Shown here: positions 16,153-24,965 of the stretch, piece by piece | Numbering within the stretch: the first letter of the stretch is position 1 | Layout of the letters: the number at the start of each line of letters is the position of its first letter | NCBI GenBank assembly: GCA_017543025.1 | Contig: JAFYGX010000044.1 | Span: 1-41,621 of the forward strand | Length of the DNA: 41,621 nt | DNA from: Solobacterium sp. | GTDB taxonomy: Bacteria > Bacillota_I > Bacilli_A > Erysipelotrichales > Erysipelotrichaceae | Direction of reading: 5' to 3' | Program-made: the position numbers and the translations under genes | The notes under the pieces: generated by a model | What the model saw: only the letters and a program-made list of their open reading frames with translations | Database searches by the model: none | What the model was told of the DNA's origin: nothing

Positions 16153-17486
16153 TTCACTTTCCCCTCTTCGGTAATAAACCGGTCATAAATACACTGAATT
16201 GCTTTCTCAAAATCACGGTTATGCACGCCGACAACAATACTGAGCTCATCGCAGCTCTGGCTGATGACTTTGATATTGATCTGATTGGAACCGAACGCCG
16301 ACAGCAGACGGCCGGACATGCCCGGCTGGTTCGTCATGGCACGGCCGACAATCGCGATCAGGGACAGGTGATCCTCGATCCGGATGTCATCCGGGCGGAA
16401 CTGTTCCTTCAGCTCGCCGACAATATCATACAGGCAGTGATCCACTTCTTTCGATGCAACGATTACCGAGAACGTATCAACCGTATTCGGCACCGCTTCA
16501 ATTGAAACATGATAATCTTCAAAGACTGAGAGAATCCGTCTCAGAAACCCGACTTCCGCACTGGCATGGCTCTTGACCAGCGTGATGACCGTAAAGTCCT
16601 TCCGGCCGGTAATGCCGGTAATGAGATGCGGCGGATTGACTGCGTCCTTTTCACTGCAGTCCGCCATGATCAGCGTCCCCGGGTTTTCCGGATCATTGGT
16701 ATTTCTCACATTGATCGGAATATTCAGTGATTTAACCGGGAAGATCGCATCATCATGCAGAACGTTGGCACCCATGTAGGACATCTCCCGCAGCTCGTTG
16801 TAGTTGATACACGGAATACCGATCGGATCTTTGACGATCCGCGGGTCTGCGACCATGAATCCGCTGACATCCGTCCAGTTTTCATATACATCCGCCCGTA
16901 CAACATTGGCGACAATCGCACCGGTCACATCGCTTCCGCCCCGGCTCATGATCCGGATCACGCCATTGGGAAGCGCTCCGTAAAACCCCGGAATGACAAG
17001 TCCGCGGTCGCTGATGCGGGATTCAATCAGAGCTCTTGTGCGCTCCATATCGACTTCTCCGTCATAGCGGAACGCAATCACCTCTGCCGCATCCGCAAAA
17101 TCATAGTCGAGATATTCCGCCAGCAGTTTGGACGTCAGGTATTCACCCCGGCTGACCAGATAATCCGTGCTCATGCCTCTGCGCATGACTTTGCGGATTG
17201 ACGCAAACTCCTGATCGAGATCGGTTTTCAGCCCCAGTTCATCTTTAATGCGATGATACTTCGCTTCAATCTGAGAGAAAATCGGCTCATAGGAGACGCC
17301 GTAGCGCACATGCGCTTCACACAGAAACAGCAGGTCTGTCACCTTGTGATCTTCACTGGATTCTTTTCCGCAGGCAGAAGACACAACGAATTTCCGAGTG
17401 GGATCAGAATCGATGATCCCTTTGACTTTGCGGAACTGTGCCGCATTGGCAACTGAAGAGCCGCCGAATTTCGCAACCCTGATCAT
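16149..17486 (-). CDS. lysC: Aspartokinase
   Basis: Aspartokinase phosphorylates aspartate, the committed step to lysine, threonine and methionine. The product (445 residues) begins with the kinase signature VAKFGGSSVANA, has MSRGGSDVTGA in the nucleotide site, and ends with two ACT domains (about 300-440, with SLIAIVGRAM and GVHNRDFEKA), the usual site of amino-acid feedback inhibition. It overlaps hom by ATGA and asd by ATGA, so three sequential pathway genes are translationally coupled. Being next to hom and thr genes suggests this isozyme serves threonine, but which amino acid inhibits it cannot be read from sequence alone. Confidence 0.95.
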   Translation of the reverse strand: MIRVAKFGGSSVANAAQFRKVKGIIDSDPTRKFVVSSACGKESSEDHKVTDLLFLCEAHVRYGVSYEPIFSQIEAKYHRIKDELGLKTDLDQEFASIRKVMRRGMSTDYLVSRGEYLTSKLLAEYLDYDFADAAEVIAFRYDGEVDMERTRALIESRISDRGLVIPGFYGALPNGVIRIMSRGGSDVTGAIVANVVRADVYENWTDVSGFMVADPRIVKDPIGIPCINYNELREMSYMGANVLHDDAIFPVKSLNIPINVRNTNDPENPGTLIMADCSEKDAVNPPHLITGITGRKDFTVITLVKSHASAEVGFLRRILSVFEDYHVSIEAVPNTVDTFSVIVASKEVDHCLYDIVGELKEQFRPDDIRIEDHLSLIAIVGRAMTNQPGMSGRLLSAFGSNQINIKVISQSCDELSIVVGVHNRDFEKAIQCIYDRFITEEGKVK

Positions 17487-18631
17487 TCTTTCACCATTGC
17501 GGCGAATACTGTTTCATCCCCGCATCCTTTCAGATATTCTTCCAGCTCCGGCAGTGAAAGCACTTCTGTCACAAGCGCATGTTCTCCTGCATCTGCCGCC
17601 TTCACTCCGGCAAAGGCTTCCGGATTGGCGGTGCGGATATAGAAGCGTGCCTTCACACCGCTGTTGTCTACCGGAACATGGTTCAGCCTGGGAAGCTCCA
17701 TGTCCTGACGCTGATAAATATCAAGCAGATCCTGTACCACCGCATGCGCAGTCGGCAATGCGCCGGCGCCCTGGCCGGTAAACACCGCGCTGCCGAGCGT
17801 CGCGGAAACCGACTTCAGCGCATTGAAGTTTTCCTTTACGCTGGCAAACACATCATCCTGCTTCACAAATACCGGCATGACCCAGAGACTGACAGAACCC
17901 GGATTCTTTTTTCCGCTGCCGATCAGTTTCAGACAGCGGCCTTGTTCCTTCGCCCATGCGATATCTTCCGCTGAAACATGCGCAATCCCGTATGCCGGAA
18001 TCGCATCCGGTGAAACCGCCGCATCAAACGCTTTCATGCTGGAGATCGCTGTCTTGTAGCGGACATCATAGCCTTCCAGATCATCGGTCGGATCCTTTTC
18101 CGCATACCCGAGCGACTGCGCTTCCGCAAGATTCTCCGCAAGACCGCTTCCGGTCTCTTCCATCCGGGTAAGGATATAATTTGTCGTACCGTTGAAGATG
18201 CCTTCAAACGAATCCACTCCTTCCAGACGCCGGATCCGGCTCAGGCTGCTGATCCAGGGAATCCCGCCCCCACAGGATGCCTCATAGCGGATCGTCACAT
18301 TGTTTTCCTTTGCCAGTTCGAACAGTTCCTCGCAGCAGGCCGCAAACATCTTCTTGTTGGAAGTCACAACATGCTTACCTGCTTCCAGCGCCCTTGCGGC
18401 AAACGTACGGGCCGGTTCGATTCCGCCCATGCATTCCGCAACGACTTCAATATCCGGATCGCTGAGGATGTCTTCCACATTCATCGTGCATCTTGGATCT
18501 GTCATTTCCCATTCGTCCTTAACGAGGATACGGGCGACTTCCAGCCGCCGGATCTTCTTCAGAGCACAGGAATCTGTAATCTTCGATACCCCGCCGCCGA
18601 CAACACCATGTCCGAGTAATCCGATCTTCAT
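17483..18631 (-). CDS. hom: Homoserine dehydrogenase
   Basis: Hom reduces aspartate semialdehyde to homoserine. The product (382 residues) starts MKIGLLGHGVVGGGV (NAD(P)-binding), has AGKHVVTSNKKMFA, GIFNGTTNYILTRM and the signature region AEKDPTDDLEGYDVRYK with the catalytic acid/lysine residues. It is shorter than hom enzymes with a C-terminal ACT domain (~430), and the last ~60 residues look truncated or divergent relative to a full ACT domain, so feedback control may rest on other proteins. A GGAGGG SD precedes the ATG. It is the first gene of the leftward hom-lysC-asd operon and is divergent from thrC. Confidence 0.95.
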   Translation of the reverse strand: MKIGLLGHGVVGGGVSKITDSCALKKIRRLEVARILVKDEWEMTDPRCTMNVEDILSDPDIEVVAECMGGIEPARTFAARALEAGKHVVTSNKKMFAACCEELFELAKENNVTIRYEASCGGGIPWISSLSRIRRLEGVDSFEGIFNGTTNYILTRMEETGSGLAENLAEAQSLGYAEKDPTDDLEGYDVRYKTAISSMKAFDAAVSPDAIPAYGIAHVSAEDIAWAKEQGRCLKLIGSGKKNPGSVSLWVMPVFVKQDDVFASVKENFNALKSVSATLGSAVFTGQGAGALPTAHAVVQDLLDIYQRQDMELPRLNHVPVDNSGVKARFYIRTANPEAFAGVKAADAGEHALVTEVLSLPELEEYLKGCGDETVFAAMVKE

Positions 18632-18678
18632 AACTCTATCCCTCCGATACGTTCATAATGTTTCTCATCTGAGTACAG

Positions 18679-18707
18679 TTGTATTCAAAACACGAACATA
18701 GTATCAT
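18679..18707 (+). promoter_or_regulatory. Promoter of thrC-thrB-ACT operon
   Basis: TTGTAT (18679-18684), a 17-base spacer and TATCAT (18702-18707) precede an SD AAGGAGAAG and the thrC ATG at 18740. The short leader leaves no room for a T-box. The hom promoter must overlap in this 108-base divergent region, but no clear element was found. Confidence 0.65.
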
Positions 18708-18739
18708 GACAGAGTCATTGTTACAAGGAGAAGAATTGT

Positions 18740-20221
18740 ATGCAGTATTCCAGTACCCGCTCAAACAGCAGTCCGCTCCCCGGACATCAGGCGATTATTC
18801 AGGGTCTCTGCCCGGACGGAGGATTGTATGTAATGGACCAGCCGGAGGTCTCTGTTTCATTGTCCGGCCTCGAAAACGCATCCTATCAGGAGATTGCGGA
18901 AGCAGTTCTGAATGCCTTCTTCCCCGACTACGGGAAGGAAACCATTCATCAGTGTGTTTCCGCAGCTTACGATCATTCGTTCGACGATCCTGCGGTAGTA
19001 CCTCTGACACATTTCAGAGACGGCTCCCTTATGGAGCTGTGGCATGGCCCTACCAGCGCATTCAAGGATCTTGCGCTGACGATCCTGCCGCATCTGCTCA
19101 CTGCCGCCTATGCAATGGACAGCCGGGATGATACCGTTGCGATCCTGACCGCAACCAGCGGTGATACCGGAAAAGCAGCCCTGAGCGGTTTTGCGGATGT
19201 CCCGCATACCGATATCACAGTCTTCTATCCGGTGGACGGTGTTTCTGCAATTCAGAAAAAACAGATGGTCACCAGCCGCGGTGCCAACGTACATGTAGTT
19301 GCAGTGGAAGGAAACTTCGACGACTGCCAGCGCACCGTGAAGGAAGCCTGCTCCAGCAGGAAAGTGGCAGATGCCTGCCGCCATGTGACAATCAGTTCTG
19401 CCAACTCCATCAATATCGGCCGGCTTGTGCCGCAGATCGTCTATTATTTCTCCACCTATCTCAGCCTGGTGCGCGATGGCCGCATTCAAAACGGCGAACC
19501 GGTAACCTTCATTGTGCCGACCGGAAATTTCGGCGATATCTTTGCCGGCTATCTGGCCTCTCTTGCAGGGCTTCCCGTAAAGCGGCTCGTTGTTGCGAGC
19601 AATGACAACAACGTACTGACGGATTTCATCCGCACCGGTACCTACGACCGCTGCCGTCCGTTCCATGAGACGATCTCTCCCAGCATGGATATTCTTGTCT
19701 CCAGCAATCTGGAACGGCTTCTCTATTTCATGTCCGGAAAGGATACCGCACGTGTCAGCCGGATGATGGAAGACCTGAAAACATCCGGAAGATACACTGT
19801 TCCGAATTTCATGAAGGAAGCGATACAGGAAACCTTCAGCGCGTACTGGTGCGATCAGGATGCCTGCCGCAGTACGATCCGTTCCCTGTTTGAGCAGGAA
19901 CACATCCTGATCGATCCGCATACCGCAGTCGCCATGAACGCCCTCCGTCAGTACCGGAAAGAAGGAAACGAAGAATACGCCGTAGTGCTTTCCACCGCAA
20001 GCCCGTTCAAATTCGCACATGATGTTCTGGCTTCCGTTCAGGGCAGCGCTCCGGAAGACCCGTTTGAAGCGATGGATCAGCTCGCTGCCATCTCCGGCAT
20101 GAAAATCCCCGCCGGCCTTGCGGAGCTGAAGGAGATGGAAGACCGGTTTGACACCGTCATCGCAAAAGAAGACGGCATCAGCTGGATCGCCCGCAGGATG
20201 GAGGAGCTTTCTCATGACTAA
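18740..20221 (+). CDS. thrC: Threonine synthase
   Basis: ThrC is a PLP enzyme converting O-phosphohomoserine to threonine. The product (493 residues) is of the long (E. coli/yeast-like) class. It starts with the expected LPGHQAIIQGLCPDGGLYV segment, has WHGPTSAFKDLAL with the PLP lysine Lys109, ATSGDTGKAAL, and VPTGNFGDIFAGYLAS. The start has an SD AAGGAG at 18725-18730. The stop overlaps the thrB ATG by 8 bases. The unit lies back to back with hom-lysC-asd, giving a complete aspartate-to-threonine gene set. Confidence 0.95.
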   Translation: MQYSSTRSNSSPLPGHQAIIQGLCPDGGLYVMDQPEVSVSLSGLENASYQEIAEAVLNAFFPDYGKETIHQCVSAAYDHSFDDPAVVPLTHFRDGSLMELWHGPTSAFKDLALTILPHLLTAAYAMDSRDDTVAILTATSGDTGKAALSGFADVPHTDITVFYPVDGVSAIQKKQMVTSRGANVHVVAVEGNFDDCQRTVKEACSSRKVADACRHVTISSANSINIGRLVPQIVYYFSTYLSLVRDGRIQNGEPVTFIVPTGNFGDIFAGYLASLAGLPVKRLVVASNDNNVLTDFIRTGTYDRCRPFHETISPSMDILVSSNLERLLYFMSGKDTARVSRMMEDLKTSGRYTVPNFMKEAIQETFSAYWCDQDACRSTIRSLFEQEHILIDPHTAVAMNALRQYRKEGNEEYAVVLSTASPFKFAHDVLASVQGSAPEDPFEAMDQLAAISGMKIPAGLAELKEMEDRFDTVIAKEDGISWIARRMEELSHD

Positions 20222-21098
20222 GATCCGCGTTCCGGCAAGTGCCTCCAATCTCGGCCCGGGCTTTGACTGCCTCGGCCTGGCGCTCGGTTTATACAACACC
20301 TTTGAATTCGAGCCGGCAGAAGAAACTGTTCTGGAGGGAGCGGAACCGCGGTTTAACAATAATGACAACCTGTTTCTTCAGGGTTATCGCGCAGCCGGGG
20401 GAACCGGCTGCCTTCACGTAACATTTGAAACCGATATTCCGGTATCACGCGGGCTTGGCAGCAGCGCTTCCCTTCTGACCGGCGGCGTGCTTGCGGCCTG
20501 GCTCCTGAACGGGACCGTTGACCGCAATGCGGTATTTCAACTGGTCAGCGATATGGAAGGCCATCCGGACAACGCTGCTGCTGCAGTATTCGGCGGACTG
20601 ACAGCCAGTATGAAAGGCCCCGGGGAAGACGCACACTGGATTACACGCAGTCTGAAGGTGAGCGATCTGCTCCGGTTTACGGTCATGGTTCCGGATTATG
20701 AGATTCAGACTGGGGAGGCAAGAGCCATCCTGCCGGCGGATATCCCGCTTGCGGCCGCAGCCGCAAATACCGGCCGGGCTGTGCTGACCTGCCAGGGCCT
20801 TGCGTCAGGTGATGTCGGCCTGCTGCGCGCAGCAGAACGCGATCTGCTTCACGAACCGTTTCGCAGCGGACTGATTCCCCATTATGACATCATCCGAACC
20901 ATCGCCGAAGAAGATACCGGCGGCGTCACAGTAATCAGCGGAAGCGGGTCTACCTGTCTTCTGATCAGTGACCGCCCGTTAGGCGAACAGGCACGGTTCA
21001 ATCTCATGATTCTACCGGAACACTGGAATATCAGAGAACTCCCGGTCGCAGACGGACCGGAGATACTGGAGAACGGTGTATGGCAGGCAATTATCTGA
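20214..21098 (+). CDS. thrB: Homoserine kinase
   Basis: ThrB (GHMP kinase family) phosphorylates homoserine for ThrC. The product (294 residues) has the N-terminal block VPASASNLGPGFDCLGLAL, the ATP-binding SRGLGSSASLLTGG and the C-terminal VISGSGSTCLLI. The start at 20214 is chosen because MTKIRVPASASNLGPGFD matches the family, with a GGAGG SD 9-13 bases upstream. A longer in-frame start at 20148 lies inside thrC and is rejected. It overlaps thrC by 8 bases and the next gene by 19. Confidence 0.95.
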   Translation: MTKIRVPASASNLGPGFDCLGLALGLYNTFEFEPAEETVLEGAEPRFNNNDNLFLQGYRAAGGTGCLHVTFETDIPVSRGLGSSASLLTGGVLAAWLLNGTVDRNAVFQLVSDMEGHPDNAAAAVFGGLTASMKGPGEDAHWITRSLKVSDLLRFTVMVPDYEIQTGEARAILPADIPLAAAAANTGRAVLTCQGLASGDVGLLRAAERDLLHEPFRSGLIPHYDIIRTIAEEDTGGVTVISGSGSTCLLISDRPLGEQARFNLMILPEHWNIRELPVADGPEILENGVWQAII

Positions 21099-21517
21099 TC
21101 GTACATAAAAAGATTCTTCCGGATTATCTGGAAAAAGTGATAGAGGCAAGAGAACTGCTCAACTCCCACGAAGCGGCGACCGTGACCGAAGCGGTACGGA
21201 AAGCCGGCATTTCCCGCAATACCTTCTACAAATACCGGGACTTTGTATTTCGCATGCAGGAGGGCGGTGAATCCCGCCGTGCCAGCATTACCGTAAGTCT
21301 GAAAGACCGGCCCGGGAGCCTCGGAGAGATGATCCGCTGCCTGTCCGAAGTCAACGCCAGCATCATCACGATCTCGCAGTCGGTTCCTGTAGACGGAAAG
21401 GCTGCGGTCGTCATGACGATCCGGACAGCCGGGATGGAGTCCTCTGTCGAAGAACTTCTGAATATTCTGAAAGAACTTCCGGATGTTTCTTCTGTCCGGC
21501 TCAATTCGATGGACTGA
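21080..21517 (+). CDS. PheB-like ACT-domain protein (UPF0735 family)
   Basis: The product (145 residues) has an N-terminal helix-turn-helix-like segment (about 28-62: VTEAVRKAGISRNTFYKYRDFVF) followed by an ACT domain (about 68-142: ASITVSLKDRPGSLGEMIRCL). This is the PheB/UPF0735 architecture. Such proteins are thought to bind an amino acid through the ACT domain and act as regulators. In Bacillus the family member is next to pheA. Here the gene overlaps thrB by 19 bases, so it is almost certainly part of the threonine operon and may sense threonine or a pathway amino acid. That role is inferred from context only. Confidence 0.85.
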   Translation: MAGNYLIVHKKILPDYLEKVIEARELLNSHEAATVTEAVRKAGISRNTFYKYRDFVFRMQEGGESRRASITVSLKDRPGSLGEMIRCLSEVNASIITISQSVPVDGKAAVVMTIRTAGMESSVEELLNILKELPDVSSVRLNSMD

Positions 21518-21551
21518 TTTTCTGTTAAAATAACAGGTGGAGTGTTTTGTT

Positions 21552-22025
21552 ATGAAACTGAGCAGTAAACGAATCTTATCCGGGATCATGATCGCAGGCG
21601 ATATTTTCATGATTATGATCGCCCTGTTTCTGATGCTCGACGAAAGCGTGATTCTCGGACTGATGATGCTGGGATTTCTGGCAGTCGACATCTACCTTAC
21701 AATCGACTATATCCGGGCACTGCGGCACCGGGAACGGGTTGAAAGCAGCCTGCGCGCAGACAATGAGCGGCTTTCCCGCTCACGCCGTCAATGGAGCAAT
21801 ATGAATCTTCGCCGCAATCCGCCCCGCACAAAGTCCCGGCCGCAGACAGCCGAACAGCCTTCAGCCCGAAAGACGCCGCAGCCTTCTGCACCCCGGCCTT
21901 CTCAGGAGGCCAGACAGAATTCTGCCCCGCGCGTCATAGTTCAGCCCGCTTATCAGGAGGAAGAAGATCTTTCCGACGTTCTGACAAGCCCGTCACAGCA
22001 GTCCGGCCAGAACATGCACGGGTAA
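21552..22025 (+). CDS. Small membrane protein with Pro/Gln/Arg-rich cytoplasmic tail
   Basis: The product (157 residues) has two hydrophobic segments (about 8-28 and 33-54) and then a basic, low-complexity tail rich in Arg, Pro, Gln and Ser, with an acidic patch (EEEDLSDVL) near the end. ATG 21552 is preceded by GGTGGAG and a TGTTAAAAT extended -10 at 21523-21531. A GTG at 21537 overlaps the SD and is rejected. No family was recognised. The tail topology suggests a cytoplasmic interaction region. Confidence 0.55.
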   Translation: MKLSSKRILSGIMIAGDIFMIMIALFLMLDESVILGLMMLGFLAVDIYLTIDYIRALRHRERVESSLRADNERLSRSRRQWSNMNLRRNPPRTKSRPQTAEQPSARKTPQPSAPRPSQEARQNSAPRVIVQPAYQEEEDLSDVLTSPSQQSGQNMHG

Positions 22026-22059
22026 TTCCGCAGGAAAACAGAAAGAGAGTATATTTGCA

Positions 22060-22536
22060 ATGGTTATTATTGAAATGGATAACGGCGGTGTGATCAAACT
22101 TGATCTCGACCGCGACGCAGCACCGATCACTGTCGACAACTTTGAAACACTGGTAAAACAGGGTTTCTATGACGGACTCACCTTCCACCGCATTATCCGC
22201 GGGTTCATGATTCAGGGCGGCGATCCGGCCGGAAACGGGACCGGCGGCAGTGCCAAGCACATCCGCGGTGAATTCTCCGCAAACGGCTGGGACAACCCGA
22301 TTCGCCACACCCGCGGCGTGATCTCCATGGCGCGTGCAATGGACCCCGACAGTGCCAGCAGTCAGTTCTTCATCATGCATCAGGATGCCCCGCACCTCGA
22401 TGGCAGCTATGCCGCATTCGGCAAGGTCATCGAAGGTATGGATGTAGTTGATGCGATTGCCTCTGTCCGCACCGGTTTCAGCGACCGGCCGCTTGTACCG
22501 GTCGTCATGAAGCGCGTCTATCTTGCGGAAGACTGA
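22060..22536 (+). CDS. Cyclophilin-type peptidyl-prolyl cis-trans isomerase
   Basis: This cytoplasmic cyclophilin (158 residues, no signal peptide) accelerates proline isomerisation during folding. It has the family core FYDGLTFHRIIRGFMIQGGD, SMARAMDPDSASSQFFIM and LDGSYAAFGKVIEGMDVVD. The catalytic Arg (in FHRII) and the Phe/His ligands are present. The start is weakly supported: a purine stretch (GAAAGAGAG) lies 10 bases upstream. Length matches single-domain bacterial cyclophilins (PpiB type). Confidence 0.92.
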   Translation: MVIIEMDNGGVIKLDLDRDAAPITVDNFETLVKQGFYDGLTFHRIIRGFMIQGGDPAGNGTGGSAKHIRGEFSANGWDNPIRHTRGVISMARAMDPDSASSQFFIMHQDAPHLDGSYAAFGKVIEGMDVVDAIASVRTGFSDRPLVPVVMKRVYLAED

Positions 22537-22590
22537 AAAAAAAGAAGCGGTCAGCGAGAAATCAAGGTATACTAGATAGCGGTACTTTTT

Positions 22591-22917
22591 ATGAAAAAAC
22601 GTGTATTCAGTATTTCCAGTCTGCTGATCGGACTGGTGGAAGCATTTATTCCATGCATGCTGCTGGCGGTAACCCTCGGCGCATTTCTGTTCTTCCTCGT
22701 TTCCCGGACGCATTCCGGAATCCTGTCGGATTTCATTACGATGGAAAGCGAAGTATGGATCTATGTGCTGGAATATATCGGAAGCGGTCTGCTTTCGATC
22801 GCCGTATTCGGTGCAGGGCTTGGAATCTATGCCGCGATGCGGAAAGAACCCGGCTTCGAAGCATTTGCAGGATTTGTCGTCTGCAGTGTCATGGCCGTCT
22901 ATTTCCTGATTCACTGA
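22591..22917 (+). CDS. Small hypothetical membrane protein
   Basis: The product (108 residues) is strongly hydrophobic with three predicted helices (about 10-37, 53-80 and 89-107) and few charged residues. There is no SD. A TATACT at 22568-22573 lies 17 bases upstream of the ATG, implying a short untranslated leader. A strong terminator follows. No family was recognised. Confidence 0.5.
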   Translation: MKKRVFSISSLLIGLVEAFIPCMLLAVTLGAFLFFLVSRTHSGILSDFITMESEVWIYVLEYIGSGLLSIAVFGAGLGIYAAMRKEPGFEAFAGFVVCSVMAVYFLIH

Positions 22918-22948
22918 TTCTGACAGGGATCAGAAATCTCAGCTTCAG

Positions 22949-22977
22949 AAAACCGTCTGTTTCAGGCGGTTTTTTTC
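22949..22977 (+). terminator. Terminator after the small membrane protein gene
   Basis: AACCGTCTG pairs with CAGGCGGTT (one wobble) around a TTT loop, followed by a T run to 22976. Confidence 0.85.
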
Positions 22978-23227
22978 ATCACTGCAGAAGCCCCCATACC
23001 GGCTGCTTATGTGCACGACTATACATAAAGCAGAATATCGCAATGCGAACCATACGCCTGTAGCTCAGCACTCATCCGCAGAAGACTGAATGTATGCAGA
23101 GTTTCTGCGACAGACAGGGAGCGTTCCAATCTGTTCTGAACTGTGGTTTTCAGCCGCCGCAAATCAGCTCCGGTTCAGCTGATCAGGTGATTTCCGGCCC
23201 CAAAATGCAAAACCGTTCAGAAAAGCC
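22978..23227. other. Intergenic region upstream of tRNA-His, no gene seen
   Basis: The stretch holds only a short hairpin ATCAGCT/AGCTGAT (23163-23183) with no T run. No ORF with an SD is visible. Confidence 0.4.
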
Positions 23228-23256
23228 TTGCGGTACAAAGCGGTTTGCTTTATAAT
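23228..23256 (+). promoter_or_regulatory. Promoter of tRNA-His
   Basis: TTGCGG (23228-23233), a 17-base spacer and a perfect TATAAT (23251-23256) lie 14 bases before the mature tRNA. This places transcription start near 23263. Confidence 0.8.
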
Positions 23257-23270
23257 TTGAAATGCTTCAC

Positions 23271-23346
23271 GGCGACTGTGGTGAAGTTGGTTAACACACT
23301 GGATTGTGGCTCCAGCATTTCGTGGGTTCGAGTCCCATCAGTCGCC
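23271..23346 (+). tRNA. tRNA-His (anticodon GTG)
   Basis: A complete cloverleaf is present. The encoded G-1 (23271) precedes acceptor strand GCGACTG, pairing with CAGTCGC and leaving C73, the His-specific G-1:C73 pair. The anticodon stem CTGGA/TCCAG surrounds loop TTGTGGC with anticodon GTG at 23306-23308, and the T arm GTGGG-TTCGAGT-CCCAT is intact. The 3' CCA is not encoded and must be added enzymatically. The gene stands alone, with its own promoter and terminator. Confidence 0.97.
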
Positions 23347-23352
23347 CTGAGT

Positions 23353-23385
23353 AAACCGTATACTGCTGAAGTGTGCGGTTTTTTT
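23353..23385 (+). terminator. Terminator of tRNA-His
   Basis: AAACCGTATAC pairs with GTGTGCGGTTT (two wobbles) around a 7-base loop, followed by a T run to 23385. Confidence 0.88.
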
Positions 23386-23672
23386 ATGTGAAATTCCCTC
23401 TGTCTCAGCTGTCTGTTTCCTGCAGTGCCGATTGCGCATACAGATTTCTTTCAGCCGCAGCACCCTGCTGCTGGCGTCTGTCCCATGTCACAGCAACCAT
23501 TCACCGAATTCAAACACCATTATGAAAAGCAATCGAAAGAAACACCGGTTCTCCGGTGATTTTCAGCAGCCTTCCGTTATGCTTTGCATCAGATTCCGGG
23601 TATTCCTTCCGGATCAGTTCTGCCGTCCTTTCCAAAATTCCGATATTATTCTCTTGCGGAATATAATGGACT
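23386..23672. other. Intergenic region, promoter of the YwaF-like gene near its end
   Basis: No RNA gene or supported ORF was seen. A short hairpin CACCGG/CCGGTG with loop TTCT (23543-23558) is followed by ATTTTC and may be a weak terminator. A TATAAT at 23662-23667 is the likely -10 of the next gene, with only a weak -35. Confidence 0.45.
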
Positions 23673-23690
23673 ATGGAGGTTAAAAAATAC

Positions 23691-24476
23691 ATGTATACAT
23701 TTTCGAACAAGGGATTTTTCGGATATGGAGAACCAGGAGACTTCACCTATTATTCTCTTGCGCACATCCTTCCGATTCTGTTACTCGTTCTGAGCATATT
23801 CTATGTTTACAGGAACAGGGAAAAGATCCGTGCAAGCCGGTATGAGGGAACATTCCGCTATATTCTTTCCTTTATTCTGATGATTGCACTGATGTCCTAT
23901 TACTGGAGAGTGCTTTATGTCGGTGATGAAACCGGACGGTATTCCCTTCTGGTCAAACTGCCGCTTGAACTCTGCGAATTCGGTGCGATTTCAGCGATCT
24001 TCCTTCTTACCAGCAAAAACAGATTTCTGTTCAATTACAACTTCTACGTCTCGCTCACCTTTGCGACGGCTGCGATCCTGATGCCTACCGTACTGATCAA
24101 TACCGGCCCGCGCTATTATCGCTATTATCAGTTCTGGTTAGTACATCTGATTCCGATCTTCTCGGTCTTCTACATGATGTTTATTCATGACATGAAGCCT
24201 TCGCTGAATTACATGTACCGCGTATGCGGGGTAATGATTCTTCATGCCCTGGTGGCTATTCAGCTCAACAACCGGATCCCCGGCGCAAACTTTCTCTACC
24301 TCGCCGGCTTCTCGGAAGAAATTGCCATGGGAGACAACCTGATGAATTACCTGCCGAAAAATCAGTATGTGCGGCTTCTCTGCCTTTCCGTTATTTCGCT
24401 TGCGATCTTCCATCTTCTCTATTTCGCTGTTCGCAAAATCGGCGAAAAACAGACAAAGAAAACCGTATCCGCATAA
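23691..24476 (+). CDS. Polytopic membrane protein, YwaF/TIGR02206-like
   Basis: The product (261 residues) has about six to seven membrane helices from residue 22 onward. It contains the block LPLELCEFGAISAIFLL, resembling the conserved L-P-L-(H/E)-L-C segment of the YwaF/TIGR02206 integral membrane family, of unknown function. ATG 23691 is preceded by GGAGG (23675-23679). A second ATG at 23673 overlaps that SD and is rejected. There is no operon partner. Confidence 0.65.
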   Translation: MYTFSNKGFFGYGEPGDFTYYSLAHILPILLLVLSIFYVYRNREKIRASRYEGTFRYILSFILMIALMSYYWRVLYVGDETGRYSLLVKLPLELCEFGAISAIFLLTSKNRFLFNYNFYVSLTFATAAILMPTVLINTGPRYYRYYQFWLVHLIPIFSVFYMMFIHDMKPSLNYMYRVCGVMILHALVAIQLNNRIPGANFLYLAGFSEEIAMGDNLMNYLPKNQYVRLLCLSVISLAIFHLLYFAVRKIGEKQTKKTVSA

Positions 24477-24965
24477 TGTAACCGAACTTAAACTGGTCGC
24501 TTTGCAGAAATTCCGCATAACGGCCAGCTCATTATTTTGCCATTACCGTTTCTCATTACGGATTCTGCAGCGTGACATTGACCTTCCGCGGCAGGCCGGT
24601 CCTCATTGCGGGAACAGCGGTACATTCCTTCCCGCAGATTATAACCCCAGTGTTTCAGGAACCTCGGAAGCGCAAAAAACAGGACCTCCCGATATGCCAT
24701 CATTATCGGAAGATCTGATACATCTCTTCAGACGGGTCCGCCTGTTTTACGCCTCGTGCAGAGATATTTCTGTCTGAATTCGTTTCGAAACGCTGTAAAA
24801 AACTGTATTTCAGCTATTTCCCAAAGGAGTTTTCCGTAATCCGCTGTTTTCTCAGCGAATCGTTACTGTCACATGAAAACTGCATTTTCTGCCGGCGAAA
24901 TCCATGTATAATGTATATTTGATGCGGCTCTCCCGCATCCTACAGAACAGGAGGAAAACAAGCAA
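24477..24965. other. 489-base gap with several hairpins; no supported gene
   Basis: Three structures stand out. GCGGGAA/TTCCCGC is at 24608-24635. A nested hairpin has outer AAAACAGG/CCTGTTTT (24676-24748) and inner CCGATA/TATCGG (24689-24709). GATGCGG/CCGCATC (24921-24939) lies in the leader of the next gene. A TATAAT at 24907-24912 is that gene's likely -10. On the reverse strand a TATAAT (24653-24648) sits just upstream of the first hairpin. A 71-codon reverse ORF here lacks an SD and is not credited. Confidence 0.45.

Noticed and set aside
18632..18739. Possible T-box or amino-acid riboswitch at the thr locus
   Set aside because: The region is only 108 bases and shared by two promoters. 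The thrC leader is about 26 bases, too short for a T-box.
18857..20368. Long minus-strand open frame (503 codons) opposite thrC
   Set aside because: It is antisense to threonine synthase with clear motifs. Shadow frame.
23050..23085. tRNA-like segment (GCCTGTAGCTCAG) upstream of tRNA-His
   Set aside because: Only the D-arm-like part is present. No acceptor or T arm could be paired, so it is not a tRNA.
24488..24703. Minus-strand 71-codon frame in the 24477-24965 gap
   Set aside because: It has no SD, no recognisable domain, and overlaps hairpins that better explain the region.
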